Shown: positions 24,151 through 33,487 of the stretch, piece after piece
How positions within the stretch are numbered: position 1 is the first letter of the stretch
Layout of the letters: each line of letters opens with the position of its first letter
Program-made: the position numbers and the translations under genes
NCBI GenBank assembly: GCA_021647945.1
Contig: JAKITT010000020.1
Span: 1-42,007, forward strand
Length of the DNA stretch: 42,007 bases
From: Candidatus Polarisedimenticolaceae bacterium
GTDB lineage: Bacteria > Pseudomonadota > Gammaproteobacteria > Chromatiales > Chromatiaceae
Direction: 5' to 3'
Notes under the pieces: model-generated
What the model was told of the DNA's origin: nothing
Databases searched by the model: none
What the model saw: the letters and a program-made list of their open reading frames with translations, nothing else

Positions 24151-26730
24151 ATGGATCAGATCAAGAAAGGACCTCTATTAAGATCTCTATTATCACCCAC
24201 ATTCTATATTCAACGCCTGAAGAACCGCCCTGACTCGGAACATGAGCAGGCATTAATACGTATCATCTTAATTTTCTGTGCATTGAACTATCTGTACTTC
24301 CACACGCCTCAAAATAGCACTGAGGCCACTGCACTCGCCATCTGTATTCAGCTCACCACCATCGCATTTGCTTTTAGTGTCGGGCTCTTTTTCACCATTT
24401 TGCTACAACCAAACCGGTCGGTACCACGACGCATCATCGGCGCCATTGTTGATATGTCGCTCCTGAGCGCCTGCATGGCCATTATGAATGAGCTCGTGGC
24501 CCCCTGGTATGGCATCTATCTCTGGGTCACCTTTGGCAACGGCTTTAGATACGATGAAAAATATCTATATCTATCCGCCTGTTTAGCGGTTATCGGCTTT
24601 GGCATTGTCATTCTCATCACCCCATTTTGGCAACACAATAGCAGTCTGGCCATTGGCCTGCTGATCACACTGATCGTTTTACCCGGCTATGCGGCCGTGC
24701 TTGTCAAACGCATCAACAGCATGCGCAAAAAGGCGGAGGAGGCGAGCCGGGCAAAGAGTGATTTTCTGGCCCGAATGAGCCACGAGATCCGCACGCCTCT
24801 AAACGGCATCATCGGCACCAGTGACCTGCTCAACACCTGTCAACTGGGCAGAGAGGAGCAGGAGTATGTCGATACCATCTATACCTCAGGCCAGACGCTC
24901 TTACGGCTGATTGAGGACATTCTCGACATATCTAAAATTGAAGCGGGCAAACTCATCATCGAACATACTGAGTTTGACCTGCACAATCTTCTGCATAGAA
25001 CGACACGTATGCTTGCCCCACAGGCAGAAGAGAAAGGGCTGCGCCTCTTCACCCATATTGACCCCAATCTCCCCTACATGGTTTTTGGTGACTCACTCCA
25101 TCTTAGACAAGTGCTGATCAACCTAATTGGCAACGCAATAAAATTCACCGCAAATGGCTACATCAGTGTCAGTTGCCAAGTGGTCAAAATGGGCGAGAGA
25201 AGCCATCAGATTCGCTTTGAAGTGTTAGACACCGGCATTGGCATCCCTAAAGACAAACATGCGGGCATTTTTGATAAGTTCACCCAGGCAGATGAGAGCA
25301 CCACGCGGCGCTTTGGTGGAACAGGTTTGGGAACCGCCATATCAAAACAGCTGGTCGAGCTAATGGGGGGGGGGATTGGCTTCACTAGCACGCCAGATAT
25401 CGGCAGCTCATTCTGGTTTACGCTTGAGTTAGCCTATGATGCAGCATCACTCAATAAAATCGATAGCCACCTACTTCAGGGGTGCCAAATACTCAGGGTT
25501 TGTGACTCAACAGAATCCAGCTCTGAACTGACTCAACAACTGAAGAGTTGGAACCTGCCCTACCAGACCACAACGGGGATTCGCACCACAATACGCCTGC
25601 TTATCAGCCACTCAATCAATAACATCCCGTTCGATATTTTGATCCTCGACAAACTCATCACTGAGACGGAGATTAATAGCCTATTGTCGACACTAAAAAA
25701 TGAAATTTCATTTAATGAGACCGCCGTGTTACTTATCGAAAATAGTGATACAGCAACATCAAACATCCACGACAGCTCTCAAACCCTCTATTCACTCGCC
25801 TCCCCCATAAACCCATTACAACTCTTCAATGCATTGCATGCATCATATGCTGCCACTGAAACCAATTTTCTATTGCACCCGACCACTGAGCAGAAGAGCC
25901 AAATAAAGCCTCACTCGGGAGCAGCGCTTAACATCCTTATCGCAGAGGATAATAAAACCAATGGAATGGTGATTGGACGCATATTAGAGAGAGCTGGTCT
26001 GCGCCACACATTGGTGAGCAACGGCCAAGAGGCACTCAATGAGTTAGAGTTTAATAGCCATTATGACTTGGTGATTGTTGACATGCATATGCCCGTTCTT
26101 GGCGGCATTGAGACATATAAAGCCTACAGCTTCGCCAATGCAAGTGAAGATAGAGTCCCATTCATCATGCTGACTGCCAACGCAACCATTGAAGCTAGAC
26201 ATGAGAGCCAGGCAGTTGGCATCAATCACTTCCTCACCAAGCCAATATCATCAGCTCAGCTGCTTGAAGAGATATCTAAAGTGACCCACAGCGACAGCTT
26301 GGAGCTGCCACCCGAAGCCATCCCAACTGAAACAACACTCCATGCAAACAGAGAACAAACCGCAACCAATGGCACCATTGACTACACCGTATTGGAAGAA
26401 CTCATAAAATTATCTAACAACGATAACTTCTTACGGCGCCTGCATGACAATTTCATACATGACGGCAAATATCTAATACAACATATGCAAACCTCCCTAT
26501 TAAATGACCAAAAAATCCATTTTAAAGAGCAAGCTCATGCCCTGAAAGGCTCTGCTGCCTATCTTGGTCTACACCAGCTAGCGGCGCATGCCTCAACCGC
26601 TAGCCATCTCACCAATGATCAGATCACCTCTCAAGGAGATCTGCTACTGCAACAGATGGATCAAGCCTTCATGCAGGCTCAGGAGGCACTCACAACTGAA
26701 GTAGAACGTCATTACAGCACCCTACAGTAG
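24151..26730 (+). CDS. rpfC: RpfC-like hybrid sensor kinase of the DSF system
   Basis: I chose ATG 24151 (MDQIKKGPLLRSLLSPTF), behind the stop of the previous gene; the product is 859 residues. About five membrane helices span residues 40-200, as in Xanthomonas RpfC, the receptor of the diffusible fatty-acid signal. Then come HisKA (ARMSHEIRTPLNG), the ATPase domain (LINLIGNAIKFT, DTGIGIP, GGTGLGTAISKQL), a degenerate REC whose lysine is lost (LASPINPLQL), a canonical REC (IAEDNKTNGMV, VDMHMP, LTKPIS) and an HPt (HALKGSAAYLG). Xanthomonas RpfC has a single REC; the extra one is the main difference. It converges on the rpfF-like gene. Confidence 0.88.
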   Translation: MDQIKKGPLLRSLLSPTFYIQRLKNRPDSEHEQALIRIILIFCALNYLYFHTPQNSTEATALAICIQLTTIAFAFSVGLFFTILLQPNRSVPRRIIGAIVDMSLLSACMAIMNELVAPWYGIYLWVTFGNGFRYDEKYLYLSACLAVIGFGIVILITPFWQHNSSLAIGLLITLIVLPGYAAVLVKRINSMRKKAEEASRAKSDFLARMSHEIRTPLNGIIGTSDLLNTCQLGREEQEYVDTIYTSGQTLLRLIEDILDISKIEAGKLIIEHTEFDLHNLLHRTTRMLAPQAEEKGLRLFTHIDPNLPYMVFGDSLHLRQVLINLIGNAIKFTANGYISVSCQVVKMGERSHQIRFEVLDTGIGIPKDKHAGIFDKFTQADESTTRRFGGTGLGTAISKQLVELMGGGIGFTSTPDIGSSFWFTLELAYDAASLNKIDSHLLQGCQILRVCDSTESSSELTQQLKSWNLPYQTTTGIRTTIRLLISHSINNIPFDILILDKLITETEINSLLSTLKNEISFNETAVLLIENSDTATSNIHDSSQTLYSLASPINPLQLFNALHASYAATETNFLLHPTTEQKSQIKPHSGAALNILIAEDNKTNGMVIGRILERAGLRHTLVSNGQEALNELEFNSHYDLVIVDMHMPVLGGIETYKAYSFANASEDRVPFIMLTANATIEARHESQAVGINHFLTKPISSAQLLEEISKVTHSDSLELPPEAIPTETTLHANREQTATNGTIDYTVLEELIKLSNNDNFLRRLHDNFIHDGKYLIQHMQTSLLNDQKIHFKEQAHALKGSAAYLGLHQLAAHASTASHLTNDQITSQGDLLLQQMDQAFMQAQEALTTEVERHYSTLQ

Positions 26731-26761
26731 CCCCATTACATTACCCAGATCGCCTATATAC

Positions 26762-27664
26762 TCAGCTGACCTGCTTAACAATCCGCTCTGTTTTTACACC
26801 GTTACCCCAACGACGCTGCTGGGCACGCACCAGATACTCCATAACGCGAATATTTTTCTCTGAAAGCTGCATCGCCGTATCCACCCAGATGCCAACCACA
26901 TTCATCAACTCTTCATATGAAACCGGGTTAAACTCCGCCATGACACGGTCAAGACTGTGCATGCCCGCTGAGCGGCTGCGCTGATGTTTAATGTAATCAT
27001 AGACAGCACGTTTGCCCTCACCATCGGCCACCAAACGATCTACAATGCCCATCTCATACAGCTCTTTTGCAGTGTAGACCTTACCACTCGCAATAATTCG
27101 TTTGGCCAGTGAGGGGTTCAACTTGCGCGCAAGAAAACTGAAGGCTCCCATGCCAGGAAAGAGACCAAATATCGTCTCTGGAAAACCAAACGTCGCACGC
27201 TCTTCAGCGATCAGGACTTTACTCGCCAACGCCGTCTCAAAGCCACCACCAAGCGCCTCACCCTCAACCAGAGAGATGGTGGTAAATGGCAGATCAAAAC
27301 CTGTTGAGAAGGGGAAGAGCACATCAATACATGCCTTACCGTAGGCCATCAAGCTGGCATGATCCCCTTTTCGAATCAGATCGGTAAAACGCGCCAGATC
27401 TCCCCCCAAATTAAACACACCCGGCAGTGTAGAGCAGGCCACTTGAAAGAGCAGACGATTATCATCACCTGCCTGTAGTCCTTGTCTCGCAAATGACTCA
27501 ATACCTCTGTTTGCTGAAGCGATATCACCCAGCAACTCTATGCTCATGCATGGGCGATCTGGATATTTGAAAGAACTCCATACCAACTGGTGTTCAGGCT
27601 CATATCTGACTTCATAATTGGGCGTGGTGAAATTCAATGTTGAAAGCGTATTAGTGTGCTGCAT
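26762..27664 (-). CDS. rpfF: RpfF-like DSF synthase (crotonase fold)
   Basis: A 300-residue enoyl-CoA hydratase/isomerase-fold enzyme, the length of RpfF, which makes cis-2-unsaturated fatty-acid signals from acyl-ACP. The two catalytic glutamates expected for RpfF are at E143 (GEALGGGFE) and E163 (FGFPE), followed by the hallmark LFPGMGAFSFLARKL; the oxyanion-hole segment VFNLGGDLARFTDLIR is present. AGGAGAAG precedes the ATG. It is convergent with the rpfC-like gene, 31 bases apart, whereas in Xanthomonas rpfF and rpfC are adjacent on one strand. Ordinary enoyl-CoA hydratase is unlikely given the context and motifs. Confidence 0.9.
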   Translation of the reverse strand: MQHTNTLSTLNFTTPNYEVRYEPEHQLVWSSFKYPDRPCMSIELLGDIASANRGIESFARQGLQAGDDNRLLFQVACSTLPGVFNLGGDLARFTDLIRKGDHASLMAYGKACIDVLFPFSTGFDLPFTTISLVEGEALGGGFETALASKVLIAEERATFGFPETIFGLFPGMGAFSFLARKLNPSLAKRIIASGKVYTAKELYEMGIVDRLVADGEGKRAVYDYIKHQRSRSAGMHSLDRVMAEFNPVSYEELMNVVGIWVDTAMQLSEKNIRVMEYLVRAQQRRWGNGVKTERIVKQVS

Positions 27665-27707
27665 GCTCTTCTCCTGTTTACGATCTGTATGACTGAAAGT
27701 AATTACC

Positions 27708-27870
27708 AGGGAGTCTCTGATCGAGTAATGATTGTTTCATGCTAGCCGAAACCACCCCGATTCATCCCGAAGATCGCTACAATAGAGCGACTATTCCAGC
27801 TCACTTCGATACAAATTAAGAACGATTTCATCTCAGCCTAATTCCAACCAGACTTAATCAGAGACTCCCT
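27708..27870. repeat. 163-base element bounded by perfect 14-base inverted repeats
   Basis: AGGGAGTCTCTGAT (27708-27721) and ATCAGAGACTCCCT (27857-27870) are exact inverse copies bounding a non-coding stretch. Inside lies a smaller dyad, TCGCT...AGCGA. The ends resemble those of the repeats at 30897 and 33488-33553, so a small non-autonomous mobile element (MITE) is plausible; no target-site duplication is evident. The 397-base gap 27665-28061 otherwise holds the rpfF ribosome site and the mobA -10 and ribosome sites. Confidence 0.5.
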
Positions 27871-27969
27871 AGATAAATTTTATTACTTTGAATCTTGCAA
27901 GATACAGACCATCAATACCCTTAAAGCAGAGATGGGTTAACTTTGCATATAAAATCAGTTAATTAGTCG

Positions 27970-27975
27970 TATAAT
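27970..27975 (+). promoter_or_regulatory. Candidate -10 box for mobA
   Basis: A perfect TATAAT, 87 bases before the mobA TTG start. A possible -35, TTGCAT at 27943, is 21 bases away, which is too far, so the -35 element is unresolved. Confidence 0.35.
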
Positions 27976-28061
27976 ATTTTTTCAGATTGGAGCCGCCAAA
28001 AAAAGCACAGTGTCAGTATTTTGTTGACGCGACCATATTTTGGCGCAAGAGGAGCTTTAAC

Positions 28062-28676
28062 TTGTCAGAAATTCATCCCGCTATTACCGGTGTTATTCTC
28101 GCTGGTGGCCGAGCACGGCGAATGGACGAGCAAGACAAGGGACTTATTGCGCTTGAGGGAGCACCTCTCATCAGCTATGTCATCAACGCCCTCTCACCGC
28201 AAGTACAACAGCTTATGATCAATGCCAATCGCAATATAGAGAGCTACGCAGCGTTTGGTTTCCCCGTCATTAGCGATCAGCTAACAGGTTTTCTCGGGCC
28301 GTTAGCCGGCATGGCGGCAGCACTTCAGAGGAGTGATAGTAACTACATTTTGAGCGTGCCATGTGACACGCCCTGGGTACCCAAAGATCTTACCAACAGG
28401 ATGCTGGAAGCGATAAAAAAGGAGCAAGCGGATGTCTGCATCGCGCATGATGGCGAGCGGATGCACCCGGTATTTGCCCTGATAAATAGAAACAGACTCG
28501 ACAGCCTAACGGCTTACCTCAGTTCTGGTGAGAGGGCAGTGCATCGTTGGTGTCGGCAACAACAATTTGCCATTGCCGACTTCTCTGATCAGCCCAATGC
28601 CTTCATTAACGTCAATACACCTGAAGAGTTAAACGCTGCCGCAGAGAGATTAAAATCAGCTACGCCCCATCACTAA
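28062..28676 (+). CDS. mobA: Molybdenum cofactor guanylyltransferase MobA
   Basis: Attaches GMP to molybdopterin to form the guanine dinucleotide cofactor of DMSO-reductase-family enzymes. The nucleotidyltransferase motif VILAGGRARRM is at the N-terminus, and DKGLIALEGAPLISYVI, FLGPLAGMAAAL and VPCDTPWVP (metal-binding Asp) follow. The C-terminal FINVNTPEEL is typical. I place the start at TTG 28062, since AAGAGGAG lies seven bases upstream; this gives 204 residues, the normal length. The upstream in-frame codons from 27987 lack homology. The last 17 bases overlap the convergent GGDEF gene. Confidence 0.92.
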   Translation: MSEIHPAITGVILAGGRARRMDEQDKGLIALEGAPLISYVINALSPQVQQLMINANRNIESYAAFGFPVISDQLTGFLGPLAGMAAALQRSDSNYILSVPCDTPWVPKDLTNRMLEAIKKEQADVCIAHDGERMHPVFALINRNRLDSLTAYLSSGERAVHRWCRQQQFAIADFSDQPNAFINVNTPEELNAAAERLKSATPHH

Positions 28677-30801
28677 GAACGACCTGATCCTTACCGCTCA
28701 TTTTGGCTTTATACATCGCCTGATCGGCAAGCCGCACCAAATCCAGATGACTCTGTGCAGAGACGAGCGGAAAGGATGCAACACCAATGCTCAGCGTAAT
28801 ATCCCTATCGGCCCAGTCGTAGTTATGCTCACGTGCCATTTGCGCAATACGTTCAGCCAAAACCATGGCCTGTTTTGAATCAGTATTGGGCAGCACAATG
28901 ACAAACTCTTCCCCGCCATATCGCGCCACCAAGTCCTCATTTCTGGAGCCTTTACAGAAGTAGTTCGCCACCTGGCAGATCGCATCATCACCTCGGTCAT
29001 GACCATAGGTATCGTTAACCGACTTAAAGTCATCTATATCAGACAGAATAACCGTCAGCGGTTCATTGTGCCGCACCGCATGTGACCAGAGCTGATCCAG
29101 GCGCTCATTGATAAAACGCCTATTGTAGAGCCCCGTCAAACCATCTGTGACCGAAATCTCCTGGATTTTGCCGTGCATAATAGCGTTATCGAGTGCAATG
29201 GAGATCTGATCAGCTAGATCACTAAAGAGCTCAACCACATCTTTTTTATATGGCTCCACACTGCCCAACAGCAGCACACCGATGGTTTGCTCTTTATAAA
29301 CCAGGGGGATATAGGCCACTTCACGCGGCAGGCATTGGGTCACACCCAGCTCTATTTTTTCAGTCGGCTGTCCACTTATTGCAGGCACGATAAGAATGCG
29401 CTGATCCTTCGCCACCTGCCCCGGATAACCTTCGCCCAGCACCATTGAAGCAAGGTTATCTCTTGTACCATAGTGGGTATGCGGCACCAGCAGTTTTTTT
29501 GTATCATTCCAGAGGTAGATCACCCCCATCTGTGACTCAGTAATCTCTACCACAACACCCAGCGTCTGCTGCAACAGCTCATTCAGATCGAGCGTCGACA
29601 TCAACAGCTTTGCCACTGCATTGTGTTTTTTCAGCCGCTCTTCACGCTGAAATACATCCTTTGCCATACCATTGAAACCCTCACCAAGGGCCTCAAACTG
29701 ATCACCCGTCTCAATTCTCACAGAAAAGTCCAAATCACCCTCACCAAAACGTTTCAGTGCCTGCACCAATAGATTGAGGGGACGTGTGATGTCATTCCGA
29801 ATGAGATAGGTCACCAACAATGAGAGGATAAGAGCAAAAATGGCTGCCACACCAAGTCCCTTACCAAGTATCGTCACAACCAGCGAGTCAACCCCCTTAT
29901 CTGCGCTACTCACACCAATAGCACCAATAATTCGATTGCGACTATCTCTCACCGGCTCAAAAGCCACTATTGCCGAGACACCCGCAACATCCAAAGGGCC
30001 ATAGTAGGGTTTGCCATGCGGAATAACCTCTTGCAACGCTTTTGGTATGACCTGTCCAAGCACCCAGAGTTTTGTCGGTCTGGATGAGGTGAGATGCAGG
30101 GTTGCGCCATCCGAAGGTTTACCAGCAAACAGTGTAAAATCGACACCAAGCCGATCAAATACGTTATCACTCAACCAAGGATTTGCCGTCAGCAAGATCC
30201 CAGCAACAACAGCACCAACCACCCGGTCATTATAACGAACAGGGGTGGCGACAAACTGCACCACCGCCACATCGCTCACCATGTTGGCTAACTCAGAACT
30301 CTCTCGTACCAAGAAGTCACGGCTAACCAACTCAGTGGCACTCGCCAACTCACCCTGGAGCACCGCTCTAGAGAAGACCTCTCCCAAATTGACCAGATCA
30401 CCAAATTTATCACCACGCCGAGCGACAACACGCTGATCACCATCAATGATCATCAGTGTGGTGACAAACCCCGCTTCACGACTAAAGTCCAGCAACGACC
30501 TCTGCAACTGCTGCTGATCTCTATCATGGACGGCTTGACGAAAATCAGCCCGCTGAGCCAACTGAGGAATCGACTGACGCAGTAGCGCGGCTCGCTCTTC
30601 ATAGACCACCTTTGCACCACGCAAAGCAAGCTTGATATGAGCCGTAGACTCCTCCTCAAACTGCGCCTGAAATAGACTAAACAGAATGATGCCCAGTAGC
30701 GAGAATGGCAGCCAGAAAAAAATCGACAGTGCCACCATGGTCTTAGTGCCAACACCCATTTTTGGTCTGTATAATTTGATAGTCAGATCCTTATGTGTCA
30801 T
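28660..30801 (-). CDS. Membrane diguanylate cyclase: Cache-HAMP-GAF-GGDEF
   Basis: A 713-residue sensor that should synthesise cyclic di-GMP. A membrane helix (about 21-45) is followed by a large periplasmic Cache-type region (about 46-300) and a second helix (about 310-332). Then come HAMP (RNDITRPLNLLVQALKRFGE), GAF (about 395-540) and GGDEF (about 548-710). The active site reads RYGGEEF and an inhibitory I-site RNED lies five residues before it, so catalysis with product feedback is expected. It would oppose the RpfG-like phosphodiesterase. The start codon sits in a small hairpin (separate entry). Confidence 0.92.
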   Translation of the reverse strand: MTHKDLTIKLYRPKMGVGTKTMVALSIFFWLPFSLLGIILFSLFQAQFEEESTAHIKLALRGAKVVYEERAALLRQSIPQLAQRADFRQAVHDRDQQQLQRSLLDFSREAGFVTTLMIIDGDQRVVARRGDKFGDLVNLGEVFSRAVLQGELASATELVSRDFLVRESSELANMVSDVAVVQFVATPVRYNDRVVGAVVAGILLTANPWLSDNVFDRLGVDFTLFAGKPSDGATLHLTSSRPTKLWVLGQVIPKALQEVIPHGKPYYGPLDVAGVSAIVAFEPVRDSRNRIIGAIGVSSADKGVDSLVVTILGKGLGVAAIFALILSLLVTYLIRNDITRPLNLLVQALKRFGEGDLDFSVRIETGDQFEALGEGFNGMAKDVFQREERLKKHNAVAKLLMSTLDLNELLQQTLGVVVEITESQMGVIYLWNDTKKLLVPHTHYGTRDNLASMVLGEGYPGQVAKDQRILIVPAISGQPTEKIELGVTQCLPREVAYIPLVYKEQTIGVLLLGSVEPYKKDVVELFSDLADQISIALDNAIMHGKIQEISVTDGLTGLYNRRFINERLDQLWSHAVRHNEPLTVILSDIDDFKSVNDTYGHDRGDDAICQVANYFCKGSRNEDLVARYGGEEFVIVLPNTDSKQAMVLAERIAQMAREHNYDWADRDITLSIGVASFPLVSAQSHLDLVRLADQAMYKAKMSGKDQVVLSDGA

Positions 30802-30818
30802 TTCACCCCCCAGTGAAA
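30801..30818 (-). promoter_or_regulatory. Hairpin at the ribosome site of the GGDEF gene
   Basis: On the minus strand TTTCAC-TGGGGG-GTGAAA forms a six-pair stem. The G-rich ribosome site is in the loop and 3' arm, and the A of the ATG is in the last pair. Such a fold could dampen translation. AT-rich -10-like sequence lies just upstream. Confidence 0.3.
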
Positions 30819-30896
30819 AATATAATCATTATTTATAAAGAGTGAACATTTTTATTAGCGGCCTTAAATTAAATTCCTAAAGTAAGTTATCTGCCT

Positions 30897-30916
30897 AAGG
30901 AACCTCTGAATAAGTC
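30897..30916. repeat. Solitary copy of the terminal-repeat motif at hrpB 3' end
   Basis: AAGGAACCTCTGAATAAGTC lies against the hrpB stop. Compared with the inner-reading end at 27870 it matches at most positions, and it shares CCTCT with the 33488-33553 element. I find no inverted partner nearby, so it may be one end of a decayed element or a chance match. Confidence 0.3.
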
Positions 30917-30917
30917 A

Positions 30918-33440
30918 TCACCGTCTTGGCTTCACCCGCGCGGTGGGTATAGCCGCCCATGGATCATCGGGCCAAGAGTGTTTTGGATATCGCCCTTTCA
31001 GCTCCTTCTTGACCTCTGGATAGGTTCGTTGCCAAAAGCCTTGCAGATCTTGCGTCACCTGTACGGGGCGCTGTGCAGGTGAGAGTAGATGCAACATCAC
31101 CGCCACTCGACCGTTACAGATTGTTGGTGTATCTGCCAAACCAAACAGCTCTTGCAGACGCACGGCCAATACCGGCGGTTCACCCTTTTCAGAATAGCTT
31201 AAACGTCGTCTGCTGCCACTCGGCATCTGTAGATGGGTGGGTGCCAATTGATCAATCTGCTGGCACTGCGCCCAATCAAGCGTCCCTTTGAGAATACTCA
31301 ATAGATCGAGCCGTTTGAGGTGGTCACGTCGGCTCATGCCACTCAAATAGGGGGTTAACCACTCATCCAAATGGGCTACTAACCACGCATCAGAGAGATC
31401 GGGCCAAGCCGTTTCTGGTTGCCAACTTTTCAGACTCAACAAACGGTTCTGCCAGCCACGGGCTTCATCGCTCCATGGCAGCGAGACCATGCCCATCTGC
31501 TGGATACCGGCCAACATCGCCTCTGCAACAACCTCGGGGTCTGGCTCAGTGATAACACGCCTGGAGAGAACGATTGAGCCGATTCGTTCTTCGCTCTCAG
31601 TCACCACCGCAGCACTGCCTCTATCCCACGCTATTTTTAGCCGCTGCTTGATCTGCTCAGACATGGTCTGGTGGAGAGTCTGCAACGCAATCTCAGCCGC
31701 TAAGAAGATGCGCCCCTCTGAATGACCCGCATCCAAATTGGCGACCACTAAATAAGTGGCACCATTCAGTGGATCACTCTCCGTCAGACGTACCCCACGC
31801 CCCGCCGAGAGAAGATAGCTACTCTGCTGATTTGAACGGCGCTGAGCAATCCGGTCTGGGTAGGCCTGGGCCAACAATGCCCCGGCTGACCAACACTGCG
31901 CTGATGGTTTCACATCACGATCCAGCATACGTAACCACTGTCGACTGATGCGATCAATCTGTCGACAGGCCACCGCGTCAGCACCCGCAGTGCGGGCCGC
32001 TTTATCACCCCGGTCACGCCACAGGTCGAGCAGCTTAAGGCGCGATTCAACATCCGTTGTGCGCTCACTCGAAAAGTCACGTCTGAGCAGATCACGTTCA
32101 CTGACAATGGCGGCCAGATCACAAGCCAGCTTGGCCTCACCCTCAGCCGCTGCAAACAGCAACATATGTCCCAACCTGGGATGCAGCGGCAGTGCCGACA
32201 TAAGCCGACCGGCACGGGTCACCCGGCGTTGTGCATCAAGCGCATCCAAGCTTTGTAGCAGATCAACCGCCTGATCAAACGCCCCTATAGGTGGCAGATC
32301 AAGCCAACTGAGCTGGGCCGGATCACTGATCCCCCAGCAAGCCAGCTCAAGCACCAACTGGGAGAGATCGGCATCGATAATCTCTGGACTCTGTTGCGCC
32401 AGCAGACGGCTATTGGTTGACTCATCCCACAGCCGGTAACAGACTCCCGGCGCCAACCGTCCCGCTCGGCCCGCACGCTGATCAGCCGAAGCGAGCGACA
32501 CCCGCACCGTCTCAAGACGGGTCAGACCACTATTGGGGGTGAAGCGAGGCCGTCTCGACCACCCCCCATCAACCACTGTATGAATCCCCTCAATGGTCAG
32601 GCTGGTCTCAGCAATCGAGGTGGCCAAAACAACCCGGCGACGCCCCCCTTTATCAGGCAGCAGTGCCTTCTCCTGCGCCTGTCGGCTGAGATCACCATAA
32701 AGTGGTGCCAAAACAATCTCTCGACAGAGCTCTAGTTGCTGTAGTTGGGCCAGTGTCTGTTTAATCTCACCCACACCCGGCAGAAAGAGCAGAATATCAC
32801 TCTGCTGCTCCTGCAACGCTTGCTTCACGCCACGAACCGCCTGCTGAACCATACTCTGATCACGCCGTTCAGCAATATATTGGATCTCAACAGGGTAGCT
32901 GCGTCCCGCCCCATCAATAATCGGGCAGTTACCCAGCAGGGTAGCCACCCGTTGACAATCCATCGTAGCGGACATCAACAGCAGCTTTAGATCCTCTCGT
33001 AAGCCCTGTTGAATATCGAGGCAGAGCGCCAGACCCAGATCAGCTTGCAGACTCCGTTCGTGGAACTCATCAAAAACCACCAAGCCGACCCCTTCCAGCT
33101 CAGGGTCACGTTGCAAACGACGGGTTAAAACCCCCTCCGTCACCACCTCAATTCGAGTACGTGGAGAGACCTTGCTCTCCAATCTGACACGATAGCCCAC
33201 CCGTTCACCCACCGGCTCACCCAGCAGTTGCGCCATCCATTGAGCCGAGGCCTTCGCCGCCAAACGACGCGGCTGCAACATGATGATATTCAATCCATCA
33301 AGCCAGGCCTGCTCCATCAATCTTAAGGGTGCAATGGTCGTTTTACCCGATCCAGGTGGTGCCGCAAGGATCGCAGCAGAACCGCTCTCAAGCACTCGAC
33401 AGAGATCAGGAAGCACACTTTCAATAGGAAGCTTAGGCAT
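30918..33440 (-). CDS. hrpB: ATP-dependent helicase HrpB
   Basis: A DEAH/RHA-family helicase of about 840 residues, full length for HrpB. The P-loop is APPGSGKTT, the DEAH-box variant is DEFHERSLQADLGLAL (the HrpB form), motif III is LLLMSATMD and motif VI is SADQRAGRAGRLAPGVCYRLW. The C-terminal HrpB domain includes TAPTHLQMPSG-type text (LAPTHLQMPSGSRR) and GRYPKHSWPDDPWAA at the end. I prefer ATG 33440 (MPKLPIESVLPDLC), which lines up with the family; ATG 33476 is in frame. Its cellular role is poorly defined; mRNA processing is reported in related species. Confidence 0.94.
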   Translation of the reverse strand: MPKLPIESVLPDLCRVLESGSAAILAAPPGSGKTTIAPLRLMEQAWLDGLNIIMLQPRRLAAKASAQWMAQLLGEPVGERVGYRVRLESKVSPRTRIEVVTEGVLTRRLQRDPELEGVGLVVFDEFHERSLQADLGLALCLDIQQGLREDLKLLLMSATMDCQRVATLLGNCPIIDGAGRSYPVEIQYIAERRDQSMVQQAVRGVKQALQEQQSDILLFLPGVGEIKQTLAQLQQLELCREIVLAPLYGDLSRQAQEKALLPDKGGRRRVVLATSIAETSLTIEGIHTVVDGGWSRRPRFTPNSGLTRLETVRVSLASADQRAGRAGRLAPGVCYRLWDESTNSRLLAQQSPEIIDADLSQLVLELACWGISDPAQLSWLDLPPIGAFDQAVDLLQSLDALDAQRRVTRAGRLMSALPLHPRLGHMLLFAAAEGEAKLACDLAAIVSERDLLRRDFSSERTTDVESRLKLLDLWRDRGDKAARTAGADAVACRQIDRISRQWLRMLDRDVKPSAQCWSAGALLAQAYPDRIAQRRSNQQSSYLLSAGRGVRLTESDPLNGATYLVVANLDAGHSEGRIFLAAEIALQTLHQTMSEQIKQRLKIAWDRGSAAVVTESEERIGSIVLSRRVITEPDPEVVAEAMLAGIQQMGMVSLPWSDEARGWQNRLLSLKSWQPETAWPDLSDAWLVAHLDEWLTPYLSGMSRRDHLKRLDLLSILKGTLDWAQCQQIDQLAPTHLQMPSGSRRRLSYSEKGEPPVLAVRLQELFGLADTPTICNGRVAVMLHLLSPAQRPVQVTQDLQGFWQRTYPEVKKELKGRYPKHSWPDDPWAAIPTARVKPRR

Positions 33441-33487
33441 GGTTATGATGATATCAGGATCATGCTCATCACCCATTGTCTATTATT

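Noticed and set aside
26731-26761. Terminator between the convergent rpfC- and rpfF-like genes
   Set aside because: The 31-base gap contains no inverted repeat with a T-run.
28021-28218. 65-residue plus-strand frame overlapping mobA
   Set aside because: It is out of frame with the clear MobA sequence and has no recognisable features.
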